Shown: piece by piece, positions 54,351 through 62,920 of the stretch
Numbering within the stretch: position 1 is the stretch's first letter
Layout: every line of letters starts with the position of its first letter
Source of the DNA: Ga0077523 sp038324085
GTDB lineage: Bacteria > Pseudomonadota > Gammaproteobacteria > Burkholderiales > Ga0077523
Assembly (NCBI GenBank): GCA_038324085.1
Contig: JBBQHP010000023.1
Span: 1 to 64,000 of the forward strand
DNA length: 64,000 bases
Direction of reading: 5' to 3'
Program-made: the position numbers and the translations under genes
Notes under the pieces: generated by a model
Database searches by the model: none
Told to the model about the DNA's origin: nothing
What the model saw: only the letters and a program-made list of their open reading frames with translations

Positions 54351-55145
54351 ATGACGAAACAACACCGCAACTCGCGCATCGCGGCAATTGCAGTCGCACT
54401 GGGCCTGCTGGCGTCGGGACCCGCGCTGTCCGCCATCAATTTCGGTCCGGGCGGTGACACGTTCCTCAACGGCGAGTTCCAGCAGATGAGCTTCGGGGCC
54501 GCGGGCAGTGCAAACGTAGTTCCGCTGCTCTATATCGATGGATTCCCCGGGACCGACCCAGCGAAGCAGGCGGTCCTCGGCAGCGACCTCGCGTTCGACT
54601 ACAACGTGGTCGGCATCGGTACGTCGGCAGTGACCGTGAACTATTCGCTGACGAACAATAGCGTCGATCCCTTTACCGATCTGCGGCTGCTGGTATCGAC
54701 GCGGGGCAAGGGCGAGCCCGGAGCCCTGGATCCGGCGCAGGCGATCGGGTTCGGCGGCGTGGCGAGCGCCACCGACCCCGCGCAGTTCCAGATCCTCGAC
54801 GCCACGGGCCCTGATCCGATTGCGGCAATTCGGGCCGCGAATGGCCTCAACGGCAGCATTGCTGCCACGTGCAGCGGCGCGGGCTGCCTCCCCGAGATGG
54901 CGTTGCAGTGGAACCGCGCGTCGATCGGCGCCGGCGAAACCTGGGACGTCAGCTTCATGCTGGTGGACGATCCGACTCTCGTGTCGGGAGGACGCTACCT
55001 GCAATCCACCTCGCTCGGCGCGAGCGGACAGGAATTCATCATCGGCAATGTTGCGCTGGTCCCCGAACCGGGCACCTATGCAATGCTGTTCGCCGGCCTG
55101 GGGCTGCTGGCCCTGGCGCAGCGTCGCCGTCGCAAGATCGACTGA
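54351..55145 (+). CDS. PEP-CTERM sorting-signal secreted protein
   Basis: A 264-residue protein with a signal peptide (IAAIAVALGLLASGPALSA) and a C-terminal PEP-CTERM tripartite signal: VPEPGTYAML, a hydrophobic helix (FAGLGLLALA) and a basic end (QRRRRK). Such proteins are cut and anchored or released by exosortase EpsH/XrtA and are usually tied to exopolysaccharide matrix. No exosortase gene lies in the window, so it must be elsewhere. The mature part is beta-rich with one Cys pair (TCSGAGC). A GAGGGAG before the ATG supports the start. Confidence 0.9.
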   Translation: MTKQHRNSRIAAIAVALGLLASGPALSAINFGPGGDTFLNGEFQQMSFGAAGSANVVPLLYIDGFPGTDPAKQAVLGSDLAFDYNVVGIGTSAVTVNYSLTNNSVDPFTDLRLLVSTRGKGEPGALDPAQAIGFGGVASATDPAQFQILDATGPDPIAAIRAANGLNGSIAATCSGAGCLPEMALQWNRASIGAGETWDVSFMLVDDPTLVSGGRYLQSTSLGASGQEFIIGNVALVPEPGTYAMLFAGLGLLALAQRRRRKID

Positions 55146-55170
55146 GCGGGTCGCAGCGCGCATCGCATCC

Positions 55171-55193
55171 GGGCCGCGCAAGCGGCCCTTTTT
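55171..55193 (+). terminator. Rho-independent terminator after the PEP-CTERM gene
   Basis: GGGCCGC (55171-55177), GCAA tetraloop, GCGGCCC (55182-55188), then five T (55189-55193). It lies 26 bases after the PEP-CTERM stop and is the clearest intrinsic terminator in the window. Confidence 0.9.
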
Positions 55194-55399
55194 GTTGCGC
55201 TTGCCGGCGCGCCCGCGACCGACGCCGATGCACGCCTCGCGAGTGCACCGGCAGGCGCACGTTCGGCGGGCGCGCGACCCCAATGCGCTCCCTGCGCCCG
55301 CGTCGCCTGGGCATGCCCGCGTGCGGGCGAACCCCGTTCCGGCAACGAGGCGCGCTGTCCCATGGCATTCTTCGGTCTTTTCGAACGGACTTCACCCCA

Positions 55400-56488
55400 A
55401 TGACCGAGATCGCTTCCATCCGCGCGGATCTGTTCCGCATTCCCCTTCCCGTCACGCTCACCGACAGCACCCACGGCGAGATGACCCATTTCGAGTTGAT
55501 CACGGCAAGGGTCACCGACACCGAGGGCACGCAGGGCGTGGGCTATACCTACACCGTGGGGACGAACGGCGCAGCCATACACGCCACGATCGCGCGGGAT
55601 CTCGCACCGGTCCTCGAAGGCGCGCGCGCCGACCTGATCGAGGCGCTCTGGCAGAAGATGTGGTGGCGCGTTCACTATGGCGGCCGCGGCGGCGCAGCGA
55701 CCATGGCGATCGCGGCCGTCGATATCGCCCTGTGGGATCTGAAAGCGAAGCGATTCGGCGTGCCGCTCTGGACATTGCTCGGCGGCTACGATCCGAACGT
55801 GCCGTGCTATGCCGGAGGCATCGACCTGTGGTTCACCCTCGATGCGCTGATCGCCCAGACCGACGGCAATCTGAAGAAGGGATTTCGCGCGATCAAGATG
55901 AAGGTGGGCCGGCCGAGGCTCTCCGAGGACCTCGCCCGGGTGCAGGCGATGCGGGAGCATCTCGGTCCCGACTTTCCGCTGATGGTGGACGCGAACATGC
56001 GTTGGAGCGCCGATGAAGCCATCCGTGCCGCGCGCGCCATGCAGCCGTCGCAACTGGTCTGGCTCGAGGAGCCCACCATTCCCGACGATATCGCCGGTCA
56101 CGCGCGCATCGTGCGCGAAGGCGGGCTGCCCATCGCGACAGGCGAGAACTTCCACACGCTGCACGAGTTCCAGAACATGATCCACGCGGGTGGTGTGACC
56201 TTTCCCGAGCCCGACGTGACCGTGGTCGGGGGCGTCACCGGGTTCATGAAGGTCGCCCGCATCGCCGAGGCGGCCAACCTGCCCGTGACCTCCCACGGCG
56301 CCCACGACATCACCGTGCATTGTCTGGCGGCGTGCCCGAACCGCAGCTATCTCGAAGCGCACGGCTTCGGTCTGGACAAGTACATCGCCGACCCGCTGAA
56401 GATCGAGAACGGTTTCGCGGTCGCGCCGGATCGTCCGGGACACGGCATCGTGTTCGACTGGAAGGCTCTGGAGGCGCTGCGCGAATGA
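55400..56488 (+). CDS. Mandelate racemase/muconate lactonizing-type enolase superfamily protein
   Basis: A 362-residue enzyme with an N-terminal capping domain and a beta/alpha barrel. All residues of the mandelate racemase subgroup are present: K166 and K168 (IKMKVG), metal ligands D197, E223 and E249, and the D272-H299 dyad. The numbering is offset by two from mandelate racemase itself. The family abstracts a proton alpha to a carboxylate with Mg2+; most members are acid-sugar dehydratases, so racemase activity should not be assumed. The ATG at 55400 is preferred; the longer frame is antisense or out-of-frame reading of the PEP-CTERM gene. Confidence 0.88.
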   Translation: MTEIASIRADLFRIPLPVTLTDSTHGEMTHFELITARVTDTEGTQGVGYTYTVGTNGAAIHATIARDLAPVLEGARADLIEALWQKMWWRVHYGGRGGAATMAIAAVDIALWDLKAKRFGVPLWTLLGGYDPNVPCYAGGIDLWFTLDALIAQTDGNLKKGFRAIKMKVGRPRLSEDLARVQAMREHLGPDFPLMVDANMRWSADEAIRAARAMQPSQLVWLEEPTIPDDIAGHARIVREGGLPIATGENFHTLHEFQNMIHAGGVTFPEPDVTVVGGVTGFMKVARIAEAANLPVTSHGAHDITVHCLAACPNRSYLEAHGFGLDKYIADPLKIENGFAVAPDRPGHGIVFDWKALEALRE

Positions 56489-56636
56489 TGGGCGGACAGA
56501 GAAGACGATCGCGACCACGGGAGCACGCAGCGCCGCATGGCGGGCTGCCGGGCCGGTGCGCGGGTCATGCGGACAGATTGGCGCGGCATTGCGGCGCGCA
56601 GCGGCGTGCCTTTCGACCCGTGGCCACCGGACGTTC

Positions 56637-57548
56637 ATGCTGCCGGCGAATGTAGCGGTCATCGTTCGCCACTGGCTGAACGCCAATCACGTGTTGTTTC
56701 TCGGACCGGACGAGAACGTGCTCGTGGATGCCGGCTATGTGAGCCATGCCGATACCACGGTGCGACTGATCCGCGAACGCCTTGGCGATCGATCGCTGCA
56801 GCGGCTGATCAATACGCACTGCCACTCGGATCACATGGGCGGCAATGCGGCCGTGCAGCGCGCATTCGGCTGTCCGATCTGGATCCCCGAAGGCGAAGCG
56901 CCGCTGGTCGAGGCGTGGGATACGCGGGCGCTGTGGATCGACTATGCCGGTCAACGCGCGGAGCGATTCCGGTTCGACGGGATCGTTCGTGCTGGCGATC
57001 GGCTGCCGCTGGGCGGTATGCAATGGGAAACGATCGCAGCGCCAGGCCACGACATGGGTGCGGTGATGTTCTGGCACGCTCCCGACCGGATTCTCATTTC
57101 GGGGGACGCGCTCTGGCAGCGCGGCTTCGGCATCGTCGTGCCTGGTCCGGGCTGGCTCGATCGGCTCGCCGCGGCGCGGACTACGCTGGAGACGATCCGA
57201 TCGCTCGATCCGCGGATCGTGATTCCCGGCCATGGCGAACCCTTCTCCGACGTCGGCGCTGCGATCGACCTGTGTCTGGCGCGCATCGAGGTCTTCTTGG
57301 CCGACGAGTCGAAGCTGGCTCGCCACGTGGTCAAGGTGATGCTCTCGTTTGCGCTCCTCGATCTCGGCAGTCTCGACGAGACGGCGCTGCCGACCTATCT
57401 GGCCGCCGTGCCCCTGTACGGCGAATACGATCGCTGCTGGTTTCACCTGGGTTACGACGAACTCGCCCGGACTCTGGTGCATGACCTGGCCCGCAGCGGC
57501 GCCATCGTACGCAGGGACGGGCGCATCTTGCCCGCGGCGGCCGCCTGA
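56637..57548 (+). CDS. Metallo-beta-lactamase-fold hydrolase
   Basis: A 303-residue MBL-fold protein with the zinc motif HCHSDH (61-66), then APGHD, SGDALW and PGHGEPF, which supply the remaining metal ligands. The longer C-terminal region (about 225-303, ending LVHDLARSGAIVRRDGRIL) is like a substrate-lid or winged-helix part seen in other thioester- or lactone-cleaving members. ATG 56637 puts the first beta strand at the right distance; a longer frame from 56556 lacks such pattern. Substrate is unknown. Confidence 0.83.
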   Translation: MLPANVAVIVRHWLNANHVLFLGPDENVLVDAGYVSHADTTVRLIRERLGDRSLQRLINTHCHSDHMGGNAAVQRAFGCPIWIPEGEAPLVEAWDTRALWIDYAGQRAERFRFDGIVRAGDRLPLGGMQWETIAAPGHDMGAVMFWHAPDRILISGDALWQRGFGIVVPGPGWLDRLAAARTTLETIRSLDPRIVIPGHGEPFSDVGAAIDLCLARIEVFLADESKLARHVVKVMLSFALLDLGSLDETALPTYLAAVPLYGEYDRCWFHLGYDELARTLVHDLARSGAIVRRDGRILPAAAA

Positions 57549-57573
57549 TTCCGACTTCCGGAGGCACCCTCCC

Positions 57574-58182
57574 GTGACCCCAACGCGCGCACGACATTCA
57601 CGAACGACCCGCTGGATCATGTTCCTGAAACTGGCGCTGGTGCTGGCAGGCGGTTCGGGCACGGTGGCGCTGGCTGCCGATGGCGATCCGATCGCCGGCA
57701 AGCGCAAGACCGTCACCTGCAACGGCTGCCACGCTCAGGCGGCGATGAAGAACGTGCCGAGTCTCGCCGGGCAGAATGCGACGTATTTCATCGCGGCGAT
57801 GGTGGCCTACCAGGACGGGGTCCGCACCCACGCCACGATGCGGGACGTCGCGAAGTCCTGGTCGATGCAGGAGCTGAAGAACTTTGCCGCCTGGTACTCG
57901 GAGCCGCTGGCGGCCGGCGTCGACGCGAGCGACGACACCGCGCCGGCAGCGGCCGGGCGCTGCGCGGCCTGTCACGGCGCCGACGGCCGCACAACCAATA
58001 CACCCGACATCCCGCGCATCGCCGGTCAGAAGGCAAGCTACATCGCGCTCGTGCTGCGCGAATACCGGGCGGGCACGCGGGTTCACCCGGTCATGCAGCA
58101 GCAGGCGGCGGGCTTGAGCGACGAGGACATCGGTGCGCTGTCCCGCCACTATGCGGAGCGGGCAGGACTGTCGGTGAAATAG
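57574..58182 (+). CDS. Dihaem cytochrome c (c4-like)
   Basis: A 202-residue periplasmic cytochrome. A signal peptide (FLKLALVLAGGSGTVALA) is followed by two haem domains with CNGCH and CAACH motifs. Repeated SLAGQNATYFIAAMVAYQDG and IAGQKASYIALVLREYRAG lines are the hallmark of the cytochrome c4 group. It carries electrons in the periplasm and could serve the dihaem peroxidase encoded next. The GTG at 57574 is favoured by a GGAGG nine bases upstream; ATG 57619 is an alternative still giving a signal peptide. Confidence 0.88.
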   Translation: MTPTRARHSRTTRWIMFLKLALVLAGGSGTVALAADGDPIAGKRKTVTCNGCHAQAAMKNVPSLAGQNATYFIAAMVAYQDGVRTHATMRDVAKSWSMQELKNFAAWYSEPLAAGVDASDDTAPAAAGRCAACHGADGRTTNTPDIPRIAGQKASYIALVLREYRAGTRVHPVMQQQAAGLSDEDIGALSRHYAERAGLSVK

Positions 58183-58363
58183 CGTATGAGGCCGGCGCCG
58201 TACGATACCGGTCGCCCGCGCGGTTCGGGATCGACAGCCGGCTCGCGCTACCATTGCGGCTCGCGAGCCTGCGGCCCGGCACCGCGGTACGATCCGACCG
58301 TTACGACGCCGGCATTCCGCACCCGCACAGTCGACAATCGTGGTCATTCCAGGGAAACATCCG

Positions 58364-59434
58364 ATGCGCACGCAATTTCCGGCGACGATCGTCGCGATGG
58401 CGATGGCCTTGATGGCGGTGGGCACGCCCTTGAAAGCGGCCGATGCCGCCGACGAGACCCTGCTCACGCGCGCCCGCGCGCTGTTCAAGGCCTTGCCGGC
58501 CGATGCCGGGTCGCCCGAGCATCCGCTCACGCCCGAACGCATCGCGCTCGGGCGTGCACTGTTCTTCGAGACCCGGGTATCGAGCGACGGCAAGCAGAGC
58601 TGCGGCGAATGTCATCAGCCCATGTACTACGGCACGGACGCATTGCCGCGTTCGATCGGCAATCAGGGACGGATGCTGCCGCGCAATGTGCCGACGGTGT
58701 TCAATACCGCGCTGCAGTTCGCCCAGCACTATGGCGGCAACCGGGTCGACGTCGAGGAGCAGGCATTGAAGGCGCTGGTCAGCGCGTTCGCCTACGGCAA
58801 CAAGGACATCGCAGCGGCGGAAGGGCGCCTGCGCGCCATCGCTGCCTATCGCCCGATGTTCGAGCGGGCTTTCCCGGGCGAGAGCGAGCCGGTAACCGCC
58901 GTGAACTGGAGCAAGGCGATCGGTGCGTTCGAGCGCGTCCTGTTGACGCCGGCCGCGTTCGACCGCTACCTCGCGGGCGACGCTGCCGCGCTCGACGACA
59001 AGGCAAGACAGGGATTGGAGAAGTTCATGAACTTCGGTTGTTCCGGCTGCCACAACGGCGTGACCGTCGGCGGCCAGATGTACCAGAAGTTCGGCCTGAC
59101 GCAGGACTACTGGACCCTCACCGGCAGTCAGGAGATCGAACTGTTCAAAGCCCACGACAAGGGTCGCTTCCAGGACACCAAGAGCGAAGCCGATGCCTTC
59201 ATCTTCAAGGTGCAGCAGTTGCGCAACGTCGCGGTCACGCCGCCGTACTTCCACGACGGCTCGGTCGCGCAGCTGCCCGACGCGGTGCGCATCATGGGCA
59301 AGCTGCAACTGGGGCGGGATCTGGCCGACGCGGATGTGGCGGATATCGTTGCGTTCCTGCAGAGCCTGACGGGCGAGGTGCCGGCGTCGTTCGCTTCGGT
59401 GCCAAGCCTGCCGCCAGGGGCTTATCGACAGTGA
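58364..59434 (+). CDS. Dihaem cytochrome c peroxidase (CcpA/MauG family)
   Basis: A 356-residue periplasmic enzyme with a signal peptide (ATIVAMAMALMAVGTPLKA). The two haem motifs are CGECH and CSGCH. ETRVSSDGKQSCGECH and TPPYFHDGSV are characteristic of the bacterial dihaem peroxidase family. It reduces hydrogen peroxide using cytochrome c or, in MauG-like members, oxidises other substrates. ATG 58364 has an AGGGA upstream and is preferred over GTG 58340. Confidence 0.9.
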   Translation: MRTQFPATIVAMAMALMAVGTPLKAADAADETLLTRARALFKALPADAGSPEHPLTPERIALGRALFFETRVSSDGKQSCGECHQPMYYGTDALPRSIGNQGRMLPRNVPTVFNTALQFAQHYGGNRVDVEEQALKALVSAFAYGNKDIAAAEGRLRAIAAYRPMFERAFPGESEPVTAVNWSKAIGAFERVLLTPAAFDRYLAGDAAALDDKARQGLEKFMNFGCSGCHNGVTVGGQMYQKFGLTQDYWTLTGSQEIELFKAHDKGRFQDTKSEADAFIFKVQQLRNVAVTPPYFHDGSVAQLPDAVRIMGKLQLGRDLADADVADIVAFLQSLTGEVPASFASVPSLPPGAYRQ

Positions 59435-59547
59435 CGATGACCCCCCGCCGGCAAGCCCGGGTGGCAATGCGGCGGGTCCCGCAGTAGATTCCACGCGGGT
59501 GCGTCGTTCGAGAAGTAACTTGCCGCAACGAACCGGAGGATCAAGCC

Positions 59548-60213
59548 ATGCTCAAGTCGGCGTTGGACATGAACGAACTGCTGAAGAAGATGACCAGCGA
59601 ATCGGTCAGACAAGGCGAGAACGTGCGCAACGCCGTGCGCGATCTCACGCTGCAGGCGCTGCAGCAGCGCGACCTGAGCCTGAAGCAGATCCGCCAGGTG
59701 CTCGCCAGCGTGACCGAGGGCGCCAGCCTGGGCGCGGTCAAGGGCAAGCTCGATCTCGACAAGACGTTCGGCGACGTGCTCGAAGGGATGGATCAGGCCC
59801 TGCTGAAGGCGGTGGACGCGAACCGCATCGCGCTCGAACAACTGGTCGGCGCGGGCAAGCAGTTCAATGACACGCATGTCCAGAAAGCGCTCGCGGATCT
59901 CGAGAAGCTGGAGGACGAATTCCTGAAATCGGTGAAGAAAGCCTCGTCCGGCGCGACCGGGCAGGTTCAGGCCCAATGGAGCGAACTGCTGAAGCACACC
60001 AAGCTCTCCGGCACGCAAACCGGTGCGCACGCTACCGAGACGCTCGAAGGCCTGGCCGAACAGATGCGCGAGGGTGCGCGCAAGTCCCGGGCCGCGACCA
60101 TCGAGGCCGCGCAGGCACTGAGCCAGAACTTCGCCACCTTCGCGAGCGGCATCCTCATCGGCTTGACCGAAGCAATGACCGCGGGGCAATCCCCCACCCG
60201 GAAAAAAAAGTAG
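59548..60213 (+). CDS. Coiled-coil, phasin-like protein (possibly DUF6781)
   Basis: A 221-residue, almost entirely helical protein with no signal peptide. It has heptad-like repeats (LLKKMTSESVRQGENVRNAV, LALQQRDLSLKQIRQVL) and a basic C-terminus (SPTRKKK). The style is that of phasins or related granule/nucleoid-binding proteins; I recall close relatives in betaproteobacteria annotated as DUF6781. Function unproven. It is followed by a symmetrical hairpin. Confidence 0.72.
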   Translation: MLKSALDMNELLKKMTSESVRQGENVRNAVRDLTLQALQQRDLSLKQIRQVLASVTEGASLGAVKGKLDLDKTFGDVLEGMDQALLKAVDANRIALEQLVGAGKQFNDTHVQKALADLEKLEDEFLKSVKKASSGATGQVQAQWSELLKHTKLSGTQTGAHATETLEGLAEQMREGARKSRAATIEAAQALSQNFATFASGILIGLTEAMTAGQSPTRKKK

Positions 60214-60225
60214 GCAACGGGCGCC

Positions 60226-60254
60226 GCATTCCGGTCCGCCGCCGGCCGGAATGC
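60226..60254. terminator. Stem-loop between convergent genes
   Basis: GCATTCCGG (60226-60234) pairs exactly with CCGGAATGC (60246-60254) across an 11-base loop. It sits between the ends of the convergent genes at 60213 and 60265, a typical place for a two-way terminator, though neither side has a strong T-run. Confidence 0.5.
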
Positions 60255-60264
60255 GCGTATCGCG

Positions 60265-60849
60265 TCAGTTGTTGCGTCGGCGCCGCATGACGGATGATCC
60301 GCCACTCGCGATCCGGTCGAGGACCTCATCGACGGAAGAGACGGTGCGCCCTTCCGGCGTGCAGAAGTAGGACTCGGCCAGCAGGAAACGAATGGCGCCC
60401 GGGCCGGCGTTGCTGACCCGCATCCAGCCCGACGCGAAATCCTTGCCCCACCCGCCGTCCTGACGGCCGAGGAAGTAACTGCGCCATTGATCGGGCCCGC
60501 AGCGGACGCCTTCGTAGCTCACCTGCCGCAAGCCGCTCGCCGTGGTCGCGACCAGGGTATAGCGAACGATCTCGTCCGGTCCGATGACGATCGAGGTGCG
60601 ATCGAGGAAGACGTCGCGCCCCGGAAACTGCGGCACGTCGATCGGCAGCAGGTTCTCGGCCCGCGGCGGGGCGGGCGGCGGCACGTCGCGCTCGGGCGGG
60701 CGCTCTTTCGGTATCTTGTCGATCTTGGGCGGCGGCTCGGTGCCCGGTATCACATTGCCGCGGGTATCGTATTGCTGGGCTCCTGCGAGCCCCGCCTGCA
60801 GTGCCAGCACGCACCAGAACACACCCGAGATTCCGCTGGACAGTCTCAT
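60265..60849 (-). CDS. CNP1-like family secreted protein
   Basis: A 194-residue exported protein with a signal peptide ending near GLAGA (residue 24). A Pro/Lys-rich linker (PPPKIDKIPKERPPERDVPPP) is followed by a domain with IVRYTLVATTASGLRQVSYEGVRC and WRSYFLGRQDGGW, which matches the CNP1-like family. Function is unknown. The ATG at 60849 has an AGGAG upstream; the longer frame is dropped. Confidence 0.8.
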   Translation of the reverse strand: MRLSSGISGVFWCVLALQAGLAGAQQYDTRGNVIPGTEPPPKIDKIPKERPPERDVPPPAPPRAENLLPIDVPQFPGRDVFLDRTSIVIGPDEIVRYTLVATTASGLRQVSYEGVRCGPDQWRSYFLGRQDGGWGKDFASGWMRVSNAGPGAIRFLLAESYFCTPEGRTVSSVDEVLDRIASGGSSVMRRRRNN

Positions 60850-60929
60850 TTCACCTGTTCTCCTGTTACCCGCGCCTCGCTCGATCGGCGAGAATAGGCG
60901 CATTCATCCAGAAATTGATCGTCCGACCC

Positions 60930-61295
60930 TTGAACCCTGCCAAACCCGCGCACGGCGGTCTCGTCTACTCCACCGAGCACGGGCGAAGCTGCCCCGGCTG
61001 TCGACGCCCCCTGACCGATTGTGTGTGCGGCCGGCCGAAACCCGCACCGACCGGCGCCGGTATTGTGCGCGTATCGCGCAACACCAAGGGTAGGGGTGGC
61101 AAGACCGTCACTGTCGTCGCGGGCGTGCCACTGCCGGCCGAGGCGCTGGCGAAACTCGCGACCGAGCTGCGGCGGGCGTGCGGCAGCGGCGGTACGGTGA
61201 GAGATGGAACGATCGAGATCCAGGGCGACCACGCCGAGGCACTCGTTGCCGATCTCGGCGGGCGTGGCTACACAGTGAAGCGCGCCGGTGGCTGA
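60930..61295 (+). CDS. SUI1/YciH-family translation factor-like protein
   Basis: About 121 residues. A short zinc-knuckle-like N-terminus (SCPGCRRPLTDCVCG) is followed by a SUI1 domain with KGRGGKTVTVVAGVPL and GSGGTVRDGTIEIQGDH, the bacterial YciH/eIF1-like core. These proteins bind the small ribosomal subunit and influence start-codon choice. No ATG is available before YSTEHGRSC, so I use TTG 60930; TTG 60915 is also possible. The 3' end overlaps the pseudouridine synthase start by eight bases. Confidence 0.85.
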   Translation: MNPAKPAHGGLVYSTEHGRSCPGCRRPLTDCVCGRPKPAPTGAGIVRVSRNTKGRGGKTVTVVAGVPLPAEALAKLATELRRACGSGGTVRDGTIEIQGDHAEALVADLGGRGYTVKRAGG

Positions 61296-62055
61296 CAACG
61301 AACCACGGCCGCCGCATGCCCAGGGCACCGTGCGCGTTTCGAAGCTGATGTCCGAGCAGGGTCTCTGCTCGCGCCGCGAGGCGGACCTGTTCATCGAACG
61401 CGGCTGGGTATTCGTGGATGGGCACCCGGTCACCGAGCTGGGCACGCGCATCCTGCCGACGCAGGAAATCACGCTGAGCAAGGCGGCGCGCAACGCGCAG
61501 CTCACCCAGGTGACGATACTCCTCAACAAGCCGGTGGGTTTCGTCTCCGGTCAGGCCGAGGACGGGCACAAGCCGGCGGCCACGCTCGTGATGTCGCAGT
61601 CGCGCTACAAGGGCGACCGCTCGCCGTTGCGTTTCAGTCCGGCGCATCTCAAGGGCCTGGCGCCGGCCGGCCGGCTCGACATCGATTCCACCGGTCTGCT
61701 CGTGCTGACGCAGGACGGCCGTATCGCGAAACAGTTGATCGGCGAGGATTCGGAGATCGACAAGGAGTATCTCGTCCGGGTTCAGGGCCGGCTCACCCCC
61801 GAAGGACTCGGGCTGCTGCAGCACGGTCTGTCCCTGGACGGCGAGGCGCTCAAGCCGGCCCAGGTGAAATGGCAGAACGACGATCAGCTCAAGTTCATCC
61901 TCCGCGAGGGCAGGAAGCGCCAGATCCGCCGCATGTGCGAACTGGTCGGCCTCAAGGTCACGGGGCTGAAACGGATCCGCATCGGCAATGTGCGGCTCCA
62001 CGATCTGCCTGGGGGCCAGTGGCGCTATCTCGCGCTGGACGAGCGCTTCCGTTGA
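61288..62055 (+). CDS. RsuA/RluF-family rRNA pseudouridine synthase
   Basis: A 255-residue enzyme with an N-terminal S4 RNA-binding domain (VRVSKLMSEQGLCSRREAD), a catalytic domain with GRLDIDSTGLLV (catalytic Asp) and the C-terminal REGRKRQIRRMCELVG segment. It converts a uridine in rRNA to pseudouridine; the RluF-like GFVSGQAEDGHKPA insertion points to the 23S branch. The start is GTG. It overlaps both neighbours by a few bases, forming a compact unit with the SUI1 gene and the DUF1415 gene. Confidence 0.9.
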   Translation: MADNEPRPPHAQGTVRVSKLMSEQGLCSRREADLFIERGWVFVDGHPVTELGTRILPTQEITLSKAARNAQLTQVTILLNKPVGFVSGQAEDGHKPAATLVMSQSRYKGDRSPLRFSPAHLKGLAPAGRLDIDSTGLLVLTQDGRIAKQLIGEDSEIDKEYLVRVQGRLTPEGLGLLQHGLSLDGEALKPAQVKWQNDDQLKFILREGRKRQIRRMCELVGLKVTGLKRIRIGNVRLHDLPGGQWRYLALDERFR

Positions 62056-62612
62056 CCGACGAAGCCGTCGTCGAGGCGACCCAGGTCTGGCTCGACCGCG
62101 TGGTCATCGGCCTCGAGCTGTGTCCGTTCGCGGCCGCGGTGCGACGCGATGGCCGCATCCGCTTCGTCACCAGCCCCGCCTATTCCGTGACTGCGCTGCA
62201 GGCCGACCTCGTCCGGGAATTGCGCCTGCTGGCCGCGACCGCAGCTTCCGAGATCGAGACGACGCTGTTGATCCATCCGCGCGTCCTGGGCGATTTTCTC
62301 GCGTTCAACGATTTCCTCGGCACGGTCGACGCCACCATCTCCGGGCTCGCGCTGGAGGGCGAGATCCAGGTCGCCAGCTTTCATCCCCGGTATCGCTTTG
62401 CCGGCACGGCGCCCGACGCCATCGAGAACTGCACCAACCGCTCGCCACACCCGACGCTGCACCTGCTGCGCGAAGCTAGCATCGAGCGCGCCGTCGCGGC
62501 GTTCGGTCGAACCGAGGCAATCTACGAGCGCAACATCGAGACGCTCCGGCGCCTCGGCCGGGCCGGGTGGCAGCGTCTGGCGGACGCGCCGCCCGAGACG
62601 AAACCGGGCTGA
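62052..62612 (+). CDS. DUF1415 family protein
   Basis: A 186-residue protein with the family's conserved beginning (ATQVWLDRVVIGLELCPFA) and core (HPRYRFAGTAPDAIENCTNRSPHP in two parts, then LHLLREASIERAV). Function is not known. The start is TTG 62052, overlapping the pseudouridine synthase stop by four bases, and the next in-frame residues match the usual N-terminus. Confidence 0.85.
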   Translation: MTDEAVVEATQVWLDRVVIGLELCPFAAAVRRDGRIRFVTSPAYSVTALQADLVRELRLLAATAASEIETTLLIHPRVLGDFLAFNDFLGTVDATISGLALEGEIQVASFHPRYRFAGTAPDAIENCTNRSPHPTLHLLREASIERAVAAFGRTEAIYERNIETLRRLGRAGWQRLADAPPETKPG

Positions 62613-62693
62613 CCCACCCGGCTGCGGTCGCGCCGCCAAAGCCGTACACTGCGCACTGCCTTGCCCCTCAACTCGACCCGAAAGGACGAACAC

Positions 62694-62840
62694 TTGGCAC
62701 AACCCAATTACCAGTACGAGAAGCGCCAGCGCGATCTGGCGAAGAAGAAAAAGCAGGAAGAAAAACGCCTCAAGAAGCAACAGAACAAGCCAGAGCCTAC
62801 GGAGCCGGGCGCCCCGCCACCGCCATCGGCGGCCGAATAG
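62694..62840 (+). CDS. 48-residue Lys-rich small protein
   Basis: A TTG frame encodes MAQPNYQYEKRQRDLAKK, a run rich in Lys, Glu and Gln, and a Pro-rich tail (PEPTEPGAPPPPSAAE). AAAGGA at 62681-62686 is seven bases before the start. I recall very similar short proteins in other betaproteobacteria, which together with the good ribosome-binding site supports a real gene. The highly charged helix suggests nucleic-acid or ribosome binding. It is too short for most automatic gene calls. Confidence 0.65.
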   Translation: MAQPNYQYEKRQRDLAKKKKQEEKRLKKQQNKPEPTEPGAPPPPSAAE

Positions 62841-62920
62841 CATCTGCGCCACCGCGCTGTGCCCGCCTGGCGCCGCCCGCCCGGGGTCGCGAGGTAGGCG
62901 GTCGACGCGACGCCGGCGCT

